From NCBI GenBank assembly GCA_013407085.1, contig JACCGJ010000327.1, positions 62,001 to 126,000 of the forward strand: 64,000 bases of DNA. The letters are read 5' to 3'. The notes under the pieces are model-generated. The model was not told the DNA's origin and searched no databases. It saw only the letters and a list, made by a program, of their open reading frames with translations. The DNA comes from Atriophallophorus winterbourni (lineage: Eukaryota > Platyhelminthes > Trematoda > Plagiorchiida > Microphallidae). The translations under genes and the position numbers were made by a program. This document shows positions 24,191-33,235 of this stretch, in pieces. Numbering within the stretch: the stretch's first letter is position 1; every line of letters starts with the position of its first letter.

Positions 24191-24809
24191 ACTAACTAAC
24201 TTGCTAAGAAGAACTAACAAAGATTAAATTTAATGTGTTGCATTTTTAAAAATATTCAAATGCTGCGAAAATGTCACATTCATCAGTTTATCTAATTTCA
24301 ACAATGACGTCGCGTCTATGTTCTGAAATTAACCATCTCCTCCGAAACACTGGAAATACTGCATATAAATCTGAATGACCTTACTGAGTTTCCAAAAAAC
24401 ACCTAATCATTGCTTTGAACGATATTTATTCTTATATCATAATACAGGTTTACTCATGCTAAAGTCTTGAATACCAAGTTGAACATGACCTATGCGGCCG
24501 TTGTTGATAAAGAACTCTAGCAAATTATTATTAATGTTTACGAAAATGTGAAACGTATTACGCATTTGCTACCTACATCAATGCACCATTGTAACAATAA
24601 AAACATTTTTATATAACGAGGTTTGCTTGAACACATAAAATCAGTAATTTTATTTCATCGCACCGGAACATTCAAGATTCATCATTCAGTATTCAATAAT
24701 TTAGTTCCAAGAAGTAACATCAAAATTTCGTTTCGCCAAAATCGCGATAAAAGCCTACCTCTCTAAGCTTATCGGTCAAAGGTCAATTGGGCGTTCGAAT
24801 TAGCAATTG
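24191..24809. other. No recognised feature; upstream flank of the secreted-protein gene
   Basis: AT-rich sequence with no frame or repeat I can assign. Confidence 0.5.
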
Positions 24810-24860
24810 ATTGGTCGACAATACAACAGAAATATTATTGGCTCATGCAAAGTTATAAAA
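24810..24860 (+). promoter_or_regulatory. Likely promoter with inverted CCAAT boxes and TATAAAA
   Basis: ATTGG (inverted CCAAT) occurs at 24810..24814 and 24837..24841, and TATAAAA at 24854..24860, about 86 nt before the ATG at 24946. The spacing fits a TATA-driven start near 24885. This is a pattern-based inference. Confidence 0.5.
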
Positions 24861-24945
24861 ACCTATGATCAAAATTAACAGTTCATTTCGAGCCGTTGGA
24901 GTGCGTTTTCACAGCAGATATTTATTCGTCTCAATCTCAGTCACA

Positions 24946-25290
24946 ATGCTAAAGTATGTAGTCACAATTACTTACCATTCTTTCAGAATATACAGTTTGC
25001 TATTGCTGTCTATCGCACTTTTGTCATCAAATGTTGACGCAATGACCACAGCCAGCATGCAAGTACAGGATGCCACGGAGAATACTGCCACCACTACTCC
25101 ATCCACGAGCACCACTGCATCCATAGAGAATTCTGATGAAGATGAGAGCAATGGACAAGAAGATCGTGTTTACAAAAAGAAAACGTTCAGTAGCATAATC
25201 GAAATTCCTGTTAAACCGTATCGGCGGCCTTGTGTCTTCCGTGCAGTTCACCAAGCTGCTTACGGGATGAAAAGATGGAAATGCTTGTAA
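24946..25290 (+). CDS. Small secreted protein gene with a 33-nt intron
   Basis: Two-exon model: 24946..24953, intron 24954..24986 (GTATGT...TTTCAG), then 24987..25290. The spliced product is 103 residues. It starts MLKIYSLLLLSIALLSSNVDA, a textbook signal peptide with likely cleavage near residue 21. A Thr/Ser-rich segment (about 22-50) could be O-glycosylated, followed by an acidic patch (NSDEDESNGQED) and a basic C-terminus with two Cys ending KRWKCL. The intron was chosen because removing it restores an unbroken signal peptide; left in, it adds 11 residues in frame. Introns this short are characteristic of schistosome genes. No canonical AATAAA was seen after the stop. I do not recognise the family; a secreted or egg/tegument surface role is only a guess. 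Confidence 0.7.
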   Translation: MLKYVVTITYHSFRIYSLLLLSIALLSSNVDAMTTASMQVQDATENTATTTPSTSTTASIENSDEDESNGQEDRVYKKKTFSSIIEIPVKPYRRPCVFRAVHQAAYGMKRWKCL

Positions 25291-26332
25291 CATTTTTTAA
25301 CTATTTGTATCAACTCGATTGCTAAATAACACATTTTCTAAAATTATAAATCGCGTGCAAGTACTATATCTTTTGTTTTTATTACTGACAGATACATTGG
25401 TCAAATATATGATGTAAGGATATTATAGTTTTTAAACCAAACTCGTTCAAATGTCGTGAAGCTTTTAACGAATGTTGAATACCAGCGAAAATGATAATGT
25501 TGGTATGGTAGGTTTAAAGCCGTAAATAATTACGAAAATGTTCATAAAAGCTGGCTGTGTTGGCATTAGAATATAGTTTTTCAATTTAAACAGAAAAAAG
25601 TAAAATAAGCATATATAAGTTGCAACAGTTATTCAACGAAGGTTATAATGTTCGCAAAATATAGCGCCCCTCAAATTAGTGCTCTATTGAGACCTTTTTG
25701 CGAACGTCAAACCTAAAAATCGATGCACAATGTTTTTATCGATCTGTTACACAACTTCAATCAATTAAATTGATGAGCCATAATCAATCAGTCTGCTGCT
25801 GAAATTAATCGAACCATTGATTTTCTACATATGATGTTTAGATTGTTTTAGCTGTTACAACAAAACCACTACTAAATCATTCAGCAGTATGTGATAAGCA
25901 TCAATCCGTGATAAAAATCATATCTTTCCTAGGTCAATCGGTCATCATGTAATCGATCATTTATTTATTGATACGTGATTGTCCAAAACAACAATGTTAG
26001 TTGTCAAAATTAAATGTGTGTAATGATGTTGTTGGCCTCATTCGGTGGTTGTCAACCATGCATCTACGTCACAAGCGCATGATGTTTTCAAGCTCCAAAG
26101 CGTTTCAAATGACTAAAGAATCAGATTAGGAAGAAACAATACTTTCCGTAGCACACACAGCGATTAACAGTACTGGTACGAACGACCTCAGTTGCACCCC
26201 GACGGCATACAGTAAAATTAGCAGCCAAGAGTAATATCTGCTCTTCCCGCCTTGCGGAAGACGATTTTCACCTTACTTCCAAACTGAGTGTTAAAGAGCA
26301 AGTTCATCCAAATTCGTATGGTCAATGATAAG
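25291..26332. other. 3' flank and anonymous AT-rich DNA
   Basis: Contains the 3' UTR of the preceding gene and no recognisable repeat or frame. Confidence 0.5.
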
Positions 26333-26345
26333 AGTTTTCATATCT
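26333..26345. repeat. 13-bp target-site duplication, left copy
   Basis: AGTTTTCATATCT occurs here and again at 29563..29575, immediately flanking the Penelope-like element. Confidence 0.8.
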
Positions 26346-26427
26346 GCAATCGATTGGAATATGTTTGGGACCTATCTGTATTCATAATACAAAGATATTT
26401 GAATGCAATTGGTTAGAGCAGATTTGT

Positions 26428-26464
26428 GTAACGTTTCACTTCTGACACAGAAGCTTCGTCAGAC
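26428..26464 (-). ncRNA. Hammerhead-like motif in the inverted Penelope terminal repeat
   Basis: Reading the minus strand: GGT, CTGACGA, a stem-loop CTTCTG/CAGAAG, then GAAA, the self-complementary ACGT, U and ACC, which pairs with GGT. This follows the hammerhead order (stem I, C-U-G-A-N-G-A, stem II, GAAA, minimal stem III, cleavage site). Extra bases at the foot of stem II (AG on one side, U on the other) make activity uncertain. Penelope-like elements are known to carry hammerheads in their terminal repeats. Confidence 0.5.
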
Positions 26465-26552
26465 CAAGGGTGATAGTCAGGACAGGGAACATGATAAAAT
26501 AGTAGTCAACCCACAACAACAAATTTGACCTTACCGCTAAACAACCTTAACA

Positions 26553-28307
26553 ATGAAGCAAAAATTATGGTGGCGCTATGTTGATGATACATTTGTTATC
26601 ATGAAACGAGATCAGTTAGAGGCCTTCTTCAAATATTTTAATGAAATAGACGATGCAGCCTTTATTGCTAACTCCCAAGAGAACCTACAGTCGCCAATGA
26701 ACTGTTTTTCGTCGTCATGCAAAGACTTTGGTCTGACAATCAGCATGAGCAAGACCAATGTCCTTGGTCAAGGGACTGTATCGCCCCAATCATCACTTTT
26801 GGAAACTGTCAGCTTGAACCAGTACATAATTTTACATATCTTGGTTCAACCATTGCGGATAACCTCTCGCTATACACGGAGATTGATAAGCGGATTGGCA
26901 GAGCAGCTGTCATTTTGTCCCGATTGAACTCTCGTGTTTGGGGTAACAGCAAGCTGACTGTAAAGACAAAGATGATGGTATACAACGCGTGCGTACGAAA
27001 TGCTTTACTATACGGCAGTGAAACCTGGACCACCCACGCAAGACACGAACGGAAGCTGAATGCTTTCCATCTACGAAGCATCCCTCGTATCTTGAACATA
27101 TCGTGGATGGACAGAGTGACTAACGCTGAAGTGCTTTCAAAGCTAGTCTGCAGAGCATGTTCACCCTATTACGTCAGCGCCGCCTGCGGTGTCTTGGTCG
27201 TTTATAGAATGGATAATGGTCATATTCTGAAAGATCTACTCTATGGTGGGTTGCAATTAGGAAGTCGACCATTGGGCAGAGCGCACCTGCGGTACAAAGA
27301 TGTTTGCAAAAGAGATATGAAAGCTTTGACATTGACTCTGCGAGCTTGGAAGAACTTGCTCTTGACCGCTCACTTTGGAGGCATTGTGTAAACCGTCTTC
27401 TGCAAGCCGAAGAAGAGCGGATACAGCTCTTGGCTGCTGAACGCAGATCACGCCGCCGGCGTGCATCTGTTGCAATACAACAGAGTTCTGACTATCGTTG
27501 CAAGCGCTGCGGGAGAGATTGTTCCTCCCGAATCGGAATGTTTAGTCATTCAGAAAGCTGCAAAACATGAAATTCATGCGGTTGTGATGTACATCCATGG
27601 TCCACATAGACCGACGGAGGCCAACAACAATAGACACAAGTATTACTCTCACAAAGGAAGTGGAGTCCTTCACAGGCACTCTTCCATTTTTGGACTGTTC
27701 CGCACAGAATGTAGACGGGAAAATAAAAACGTCTGTCTATCGGAAACCTATCGATACAGATGCTGTACTACGATACACTTGCGTTCATCCAAAACAGGTC
27801 TTCAGTTCCATAGTTTGTTCCATTTTCCATAAGATAGAACACCTGTTCAACGACGAAAGATAACGAAAACAAGCACACCGTGAAGCGAGCCAAAGGCTCA
27901 TAAACCACGGTTATCCAAAACGTTTTGTTAAACACCAATTGATGAAGGTAAAATACCCACCCGAAAAATTGGAGAAAATTGGCGTAATACAGTTTGTATA
28001 CCTTATGTAAAATGCACATCTGAAGCGATGCGTAGAATCTTGGACCAAGCGGCCATAAGCGTAACTTATAAGAAAGGGAAAACTATTCGTTCGGTTCTGA
28101 TGCACCTCAAGGATAAGACACCTTTATCTAGCTTCACGACCAGCATTTACAGAATCAATGTGGAAATATTGAGACGCGGTATAAAAACCTATAGCGAACG
28201 CATATTTGCGGAGACGGTCGAAATTGCCAAGGCAGGTCGACTGGCGCTTAGCAAAGTGGATGGGGCAGAAATTTCCACAATCTGGCGCTCGGCACTTTTG
28301 AGAATGT
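26553..28307 (+). pseudogene. Penelope-like reverse transcriptase, interrupted and frameshifted
   Basis: The first segment ends in KYFNEID at 26651. Removing the RTE-A insertion and one copy of its 7-bp duplication continues the frame as TSITLTKEVESFTGTLPFLD, then KIKTSVYRKPIDTDAVLRY, the expected block after the Penelope catalytic YVDD. Stops appear after about 27863; later frames (28028..28307) hold a remnant of the C-terminal region (KGKTIRSVLMHLKDK). A GIY-YIG endonuclease could be represented by a decayed SIYRINV segment near 28142, but this is weak. Inactive. Confidence 0.75.
26652..27628 (+). mobile_element. RTE-A 3' fragment nested in the Penelope-like element
   Basis: 5'-truncated copy flanked by the 7-bp duplication AATAGAC (26645..26651 and 27629..27635). 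It begins inside the RT (FIANSQENLQS), matches 23490..24185 of the larger RTE-A copy, and then supplies the C-terminal end missing there: a basic segment (ERRSRRRRASVAIQQ) and a Cys2His-Cys finger-like motif (CKRCGRDCSSRIGMFSHSESC). Frameshifts are present. Confidence 0.85.
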
Positions 28308-28312
28308 AAACA

Positions 28313-29171
28313 CAGTGGAACCCACTTATAACGAACTCGCTTACAACGAATTCCCGGTTTGAACGAACACACCATGATTTCCCAAATATATTCCTTCTTT
28401 GTAAGCCTATTTAAAACATTCGTACAACGAACCTGCTCGTTACGAATCTCGCTTATTACGAACAATTTACACGTTCCCGACAGCTATGTTTGTTTAATAA
28501 AGTTCATACATACAACGAACTCGCTTTGTCTTGCCTTTAACCCACAACGCTCCGTCAAGAGTGGCCTGCAGTGCGCTAAAAATAGAACTGACACAGCTTG
28601 GCGAGACACAGGCAGCCTAGCCTACAGTGTGCTAACTGACTCGCACGCACGCACAAGAAAATAACGTGAATACTCTGTGATTGGTAATCACAGACCCATG
28701 ACAAATTGCAATCACTCAGGCAGACACTTCATTCCCTTCTTACAGTTACACGATTTCTGACAGACAACGAAAACGGGAGCTGTTTAGCCTAGAAAAAAGG
28801 TAAATTTTAGCTGAAGTGGAGAATGGCCAAATGACAAAATCTGAAATTGCTAAAAAATATGGCATAGCAAAATCAACGCTATCCACCTTCCTGCAGCAGA
28901 AGAAGCAACTCTATGAAACATTCATGTCATTCGTTTTAGAATAAATTTACTATTATTAACATGAACTTGGAATTAATGTTGTGATCTGTGTGCTGTGGCT
29001 TCATTTATTCATCAAATGGTTTACACACATGCAGAAACACAAAGGTAAGACACGTGTACAGAAAAACGGCCCCAAAATCACGTCTGACAATGCGTTTAAC
29101 TTACAACGAACTCCGCTTTTAACGAACATTTTACTCTCTCCCCAGCGATTCGTTGTACCCGGGTTCCACTG
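28313..29171 (+). mobile_element. Tigger/pogo-type DNA transposon derivative, copy 1
   Basis: Terminal inverted repeats begin CAGTGGAACCC and end GGGTTCCACTG. The right flank is TA, the left flank CA, consistent with a TA target duplication with one mutation. Subterminal blocks (TTATAACGAACTCGC, TTCGTTGTA) match the copy at 42193..43029 in opposite orientation. It keeps an N-terminal piece of the transposase but not the DDE core. Confidence 0.8.
28771..28944 (+). pseudogene. Tigger/pogo transposase N-terminal helix-turn-helix remnant
   Basis: 58 codons with one internal stop: KRELFSLEKR, stop, ILAEVENGQMTKSEIAKKYG, then IAKSTLSTFLQQKKQ. This is the CENP-B/psq-type DNA-binding helix-turn-helix of pogo-like transposases, which recognises the element ends. 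The remaining transposase is deleted. Confidence 0.75.
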
Positions 29172-29481
29172 TAGTTTTTATTCACCTTATACCTACCAGT
29201 TAATTAGATTTTTGTTTTTCTTCAAAAATAGCTTATCCTTAGCCCTGTTAGTCATGTACTTTTACGCATCTGGGCCGCTGTGTCAACTGACCTTGACCGT
29301 GTTCACTTGTATCAGATTGACGTGGATACACACTGAGAGGAAAATCGACCACTGATCCTTGTCATTCCCACGTGACGTGACACACTGTTGGCTTACTATA
29401 GGCTGTTTAGCGGTCAGGTCAAATAAGTGGTGGTGGGTTGACTACTACTTAATCATTTTCCCTGTCCTGACTATCACCCTT

Positions 29482-29520
29482 GGTCTGACGAAGCTTCGGT
29501 GTCAGAAGTGAAACGTTACC
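29482..29520 (+). ncRNA. Hammerhead-like motif in the right Penelope terminal repeat
   Basis: GGT, CTGACGA, stem II CTTC/GAAG with a seven-base loop, GAAA, ACGT palindrome, U, ACC. Stem I is GGT/ACC with possible extension through UU/AA across a bulged C. Same caveat as the left copy: one bulged base at the foot of stem II. If active it would cleave after the U at 29517. Confidence 0.5.
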
Positions 29521-29575
29521 CAAAAACTGCTTAAATCGATTGCACTCGAATTTCTTGGCATTAGTTTTCATATCT

Positions 29576-30116
29576 CTTTTTTAAACGTTTATTTACCGCA
29601 AGTGCAGATCTGTCTATTGTTAGAATTGTTTATTTCAACCCACAATAGAGTAGAACTTTTGGAATATGAAAATTTCCATTCCTTAAACATGACAAAGTCA
29701 GCGTAGGAGTCTTAGTAGCGTCAACATGTTCTGTAGAGCATCTTTAGAAATAACTTCGACATTTGTTAATTTGTTCATCACACCTTGTGGTCCAGGTTTA
29801 ACTGCCATACAATTGAGCTTTTAGTACGCACGCGCTGCATACCATCATCTTTATCTCCACAGTCAAATTGCGGTTTGCCCAGACAGGAATGTTCAATAAG
29901 GACAAAGTGCAGCTGCTCTGACAATCTACTTATAAATCTTCGTGTCTAGTGAGAAGTTAATCGCAATGGTTTAAATAAGATATGTACGTGTCTAAAATAA
30001 CGATGGTCCTGCGTTCGAGTTCGACTCGAAGCAGATCATGTGCACAGCTGATGAGCTCAAACAACAGCAAAAATTGAGGTCAATCTTTCCAAGGTAAACC
30101 GTCGTAAAACAATTTG
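29576..30116. other. No recognised feature
   Basis: AT-rich DNA between the Penelope-like element and the ribozyme array. Confidence 0.5.
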
Positions 30117-30262
30117 TGTGAACAAGGAGCGCTTTTATGCCACTGTTTGATAAGGCAGGTACGACCAACCTGTTCAATCACATGTGTCCAAACACATGTT
30201 TAATGGGCTTAAACCCATTACCACGAAACAAAATATTCATTTGCATGCCTTTCCGTCACACA

Positions 30263-30304
30263 CCCCACGACCGGTTTCGTGCTGTTTGCACTCATCAGGT
30301 AGGG
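30263..30304 (-). ncRNA. Hammerhead ribozyme, complete core (unit 1, minus strand)
   Basis: Minus-strand order: CCCUAC (stem I), CUGAUGA, stem II GUGC/GCAC with loop AAACA, GAAA, the palindrome ACCGGU as minimal stem III, C at the cleavage site (30269), then GUGGGG closing stem I with six pairs including one G-U. All conserved core positions are present. The short self-complementary stem III suggests cleavage as a dimer, as described for Penelope and newt-type hammerheads. Confidence 0.85.
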
Positions 30305-30493
30305 ACAGTAAGATCAGGATCCGCATGCGCTTGAAACAGTGGAGAAATGGTAAAGAAGGAGCGCTTGTATACCACTGTTGGATAAGGCTGGTACGACCAA
30401 CCTGTTCAATCACGTGTCCAAACACATGTTTAATGGGGTTAAACCCATAACCATGAAACAAAACATTCATTTTAATGCTTGTACGTCACTCAC

Positions 30494-30537
30494 ACCTCAC
30501 GACCGGTTTCGTGCTGTTTGCACTCATCAGGTAGGGG
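30494..30537 (-). ncRNA. Hammerhead ribozyme, complete core (unit 2, minus strand)
   Basis: Same core as unit 1 (CUGAUGA, GUGC/GCAC, GAAA, ACCGGU, C). Stem I here pairs CCCUAC with GUGAGG, with one C-A mismatch. Cleavage is predicted opposite 30501. Confidence 0.8.
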
Positions 30538-30555
30538 CAGTAAGATGAGGATCCG

Positions 30556-30574
30556 CACGAAACCGGTCGTGGGG
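30556..30574 (+). ncRNA. Truncated hammerhead at the inversion junction
   Basis: Only the 3' half survives: GCAC, GAAA, ACCGGU, C, GTGGGG. It abuts the minus-strand unit ending GAGGATCC. It cannot fold alone; the junction marks where the two orientations meet. Confidence 0.7.
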
Positions 30575-30753
30575 TGTGTGGGCATTAAAATGAATATTTT
30601 GTTTCATGGTTATGGGTTTAACCCCATTAAACATGTGTTTGGACACGTGATTGAACAGGTTGGTCGTACCTGCCTTATCAAACAGTGGTATACAAGCTCT
30701 CCTTCTTTATCATTTCTCCACTGTTTCAACGCATGCGTATCTCGATCTTACTG

Positions 30754-30796
30754 TCCCTAACTGATAAGTGTAAACAGCACGAAACCGATCGTGGGG
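30754..30796 (+). ncRNA. Hammerhead ribozyme, mutated core (unit 3, plus strand)
   Basis: The core box reads CUGAUAA instead of CUGAUGA, changing an invariant G, and stem III reads ACCGAU. Stem II is GUGU/GCAC with one G-U pair. Predicted to be inactive or much weaker. Confidence 0.7.
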
Positions 30797-30986
30797 TGTG
30801 TGTGACGGAAAAGCATGCAAATGAATATTTTGTTTCATGGTAATGGGTTTAACCCCTTTAAACATGTGTTTGGACACGTGATTGAACAGGTTGGTCTTAC
30901 CTGCCTTATCAAACAGTGGTATACAAGCTCTCCTTGTTTACCATTCCTCCACTGTTTCAAGTGCATGCGGATCCTGATCTTACTGT

Positions 30987-31028
30987 CCCTAACTGATGAG
31001 TGCAAACAGCACGAAACCGGTCGTGGGG
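30987..31028 (+). ncRNA. Hammerhead ribozyme, complete core (unit 4, plus strand)
   Basis: CUGAUGA at 30993..30999, stem II GUGC/GCAC, GAAA at 31013..31016, ACCGGU, cleavage after C 31022. Stem I pairs CCCUA with UGGGG; the innermost position is an A-G mismatch. Confidence 0.8.
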
Positions 31029-31218
31029 TGTGTGACGGAAAAGCATGCAAATGAATATTTTGTTTCATGGTAATGGGTTTAACCCCATTAAACATGTGTT
31101 TGGACACATGTGATTGAACAGGTTGGTCTTACCTGCCTTATCAAACAGTGGTATACAAGCTCTCCTTGTTTACCATTCCTCCACTGTTTCAAGTGCATGC
31201 GGATCCTGATCTTACTGT

Positions 31219-31260
31219 CCCTAACTGATGAGTGCAAACAGCACGAAACCGGTCGTGGGC
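31219..31260 (+). ncRNA. Hammerhead ribozyme, complete core (unit 5, plus strand)
   Basis: Same core as unit 4, with cleavage predicted after C 31254, exactly 232 nt downstream of the previous site. The 3' strand of stem I reads GUGGGC. Confidence 0.8.
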
Positions 31261-31290
31261 TGTGTTTTGACGGAAAAGCATGCAAATTGA

Positions 31291-32392
31291 AACTTCGTGT
31301 GTGTTTAGAAGGACTTGTTACTAACAGATATTCACTAACATGAAAAATAGCTTACATTGTTAGCTTACATTGTATCTCATGTGACAAGTTGATTGAATCC
31401 GTTGGACGACCATAACCGATTTTGCTGGCTCATTCTGACTGGTATAGAATTTTACGCTACTCAAAGTTGTCTATCTATAAAAACATTGATGAATGGTTCA
31501 TCACGGTAGACAAACATTAGAAGGTAGCTCTGTCTGAAATAAGTGGGACTATAGTTGCGATGCTCCAGATATCGAGTACGGCTCGAGGAGGATACGGAAT
31601 ACTGATTAGCGCATATAAGAGCAACATTTGAGTCCAGTCTTAACGTTTTGATAAATCTTGTGAATAATTCGATGAGTAGGTCAATGAGTAGGCATAAACA
31701 CAAGGATATTCGAAATTTTGATTCGGCAGGTATCAAACAGATAGAATTTGAGGCTTCTCAGGATACCTGGCGCAAAATATTCAAACTTCTTTCGGTTATG
31801 ATACATACAGCATAATGATGAAGTTGATGTTAGTTTTGCAAGCCGATTGTCGATTTTTTCAAATATAATCGTTATGTAGGATGCGGTGTCTACTTTAAAA
31901 AAGTGAGCATGTTATTAAGTTTTACGAGCATACTCTCATCGATTTCTCATATCCCAATGAAACATAGCAAAGAGAAGATAAAACTGATAACGATTGGACA
32001 CAGGTTTTCCGCTATAAAATGTCTCCTAAAACCATCTTGGCGGTGCTTACTTTGAAAACGATTAGTAAATAAATCATTCTGACAACGCTAGGGCTGATGC
32101 CGCCTCTGTAACATTTTACGAATTGTTATATTTTCGCTTAAACGATTATGAAATTTATTCTGATTTATTCCATTTTTGCTGTGTGTGCCACGTCAGACAC
32201 ATGTTGAAGCCAGGTTTTGTTATGATCGTTGTTGCTAATAACTCATACAAACTCTGCACCGAGCAAGCTAAATCTAAATATTTTTCTACAATTCTATCGA
32301 AGTATATTTTATTGTCATTTGGAACATCACTATTTCAGCTTTACTTTATCCCCTTCGCTTCAAAATATCTCGCTGAAAATCAACAAAATGGA
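31291..32392. other. No recognised feature
   Basis: AT-rich. The frame at 31461..31736 (minus) and the first part of 32123..32530 (plus) show no motif before CR1-C homology starts near 32393. Confidence 0.5.
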
Positions 32393-33235
32393 GAGATATG
32401 CTGTTACGGTCGACCTCAGCTGTACACTCCAAAACTGCTGTACCCGACTCATAAAGTCAAGCCACAAAGGTTTTTAATTCTAAAACGCCTGACTTTCCGA
32501 TACGAAAAAAGAACACCCCATACAGGCTGAACGTGATATGTACGAATGTCAGCGAGTCCCAAGAAAGCCTGTTTGATAGCAAACAGAAACATGATGTCGA
32601 TAAATGGTCTGAACTTTGTCACCTAATGAAAATTGAACATGTAAACACAGAAAAGGTGACTCGTCTAACCCGCCATTCATCTTCACCTCATATTGGTCAA
32701 CCTCGCTTGCTCAAGGTAACACTAAAATGCGAGGCTGATATCGAGAACGTATTGCTGAATGCATACCTACTCAAGTCAGATTCCGACTCCAACTGCCGCA
32801 TATATCCCGATGTACCATGGTGGGAAAGGAAGGGCAGCTTGAACGACAGGGAACAAACGGTATCGCGAAGTATAGTTCTACTTGGTGTACCAGAAAATAC
32901 TTCTATAGCATCGAATCAGGAAACGGTAGCACGACAAACAATGGCGCTACATTGCGTGTTCTCTCGATATTTCTAATGCTGTTGTTGTGGACACTTTTCG
33001 AGTTCCTTTTTCGCCTAAATATAAGGGGGATGGACCGAAACCTCTGAAGATTACGTTCTTGACCAGCGCTATGGCTGAAATAGTAAGGTCGGAATGGACA
33101 AAAGGGAAACGAACATTACCCAAGGATGTTAGACTTAGCCCACCCAAACCAAGTCAAACACTCTCCCGTTTGGAGATAGCGGATAGCAGCGTTTCCATCC
33201 AAATGGAGGAAATCAATGCATCAAAAAAGTCGTAG
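32393..33235 (+). pseudogene. CR1-C ORF1, C-terminal part, frameshifted
   Basis: Frames 32393..32530, 32533..32976 and 32987..33235 follow one another with small shifts. Recognisable shared blocks with the 39-kb copy are VICTNV-like ICTNVSESQESL, RLTRHSS, QPRLLKVTLKCEADIENVLL, NCRIYPDVP and VLLGVPENT, then PFSPKYKGDGPKPLKITFL. The ORF ends INASKKS, overlapping ORF2 by 20 nt. ORF1 proteins of this group bind element RNA; the N-terminal zinc finger is missing here through truncation. Confidence 0.75.

Larger units (their letters stand above)
26346..29562 (+). mobile_element. Penelope-like element, 5'-truncated, with two nested insertions
   Basis: Bounded by the 13-bp duplication AGTTTTCATATCT. 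The left end is an inverted copy of the right terminal repeat (26385..26552 against 29390..29562), an arrangement common in Penelope insertions. The coding part starts inside the reverse transcriptase (KLWWRYVDDTFVIMKRDQL at ~26558) and resumes at 27629. An RTE-A 3' piece (26652..27628) and a Tigger derivative (28313..29171) were inserted later. Confidence 0.8.
30117..31290. mobile_element. Retrozyme-like array of 232-bp hammerhead units, inverted
   Basis: Head-to-tail units of about 232 bp: two on the minus strand (30117..~30555) then three on the plus strand (~30556..31290). Predicted cleavage points lie at 30269 and 30501 (minus) and 30790, 31022 and 31254 (plus), spaced exactly 232 nt within each set. 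Each unit carries the same blocks (ATGAATATTTTGTTTCATGG, CATGTGTTTGGACAC, ATTGAACAGGTTGGT, ACTGTTTCAA) and no protein frame of substance. Small tandem units with type I hammerheads are the layout of animal retrozymes, non-autonomous retroelements that spread through self-cleaved circular RNA. Confidence 0.8.

Noticed and set aside
30117..31290. CRISPR array or ordinary satellite
   Set aside because: Units are 232 bp without unique spacers, and each holds a full hammerhead core in a eukaryotic setting; a retrozyme-like array explains more.
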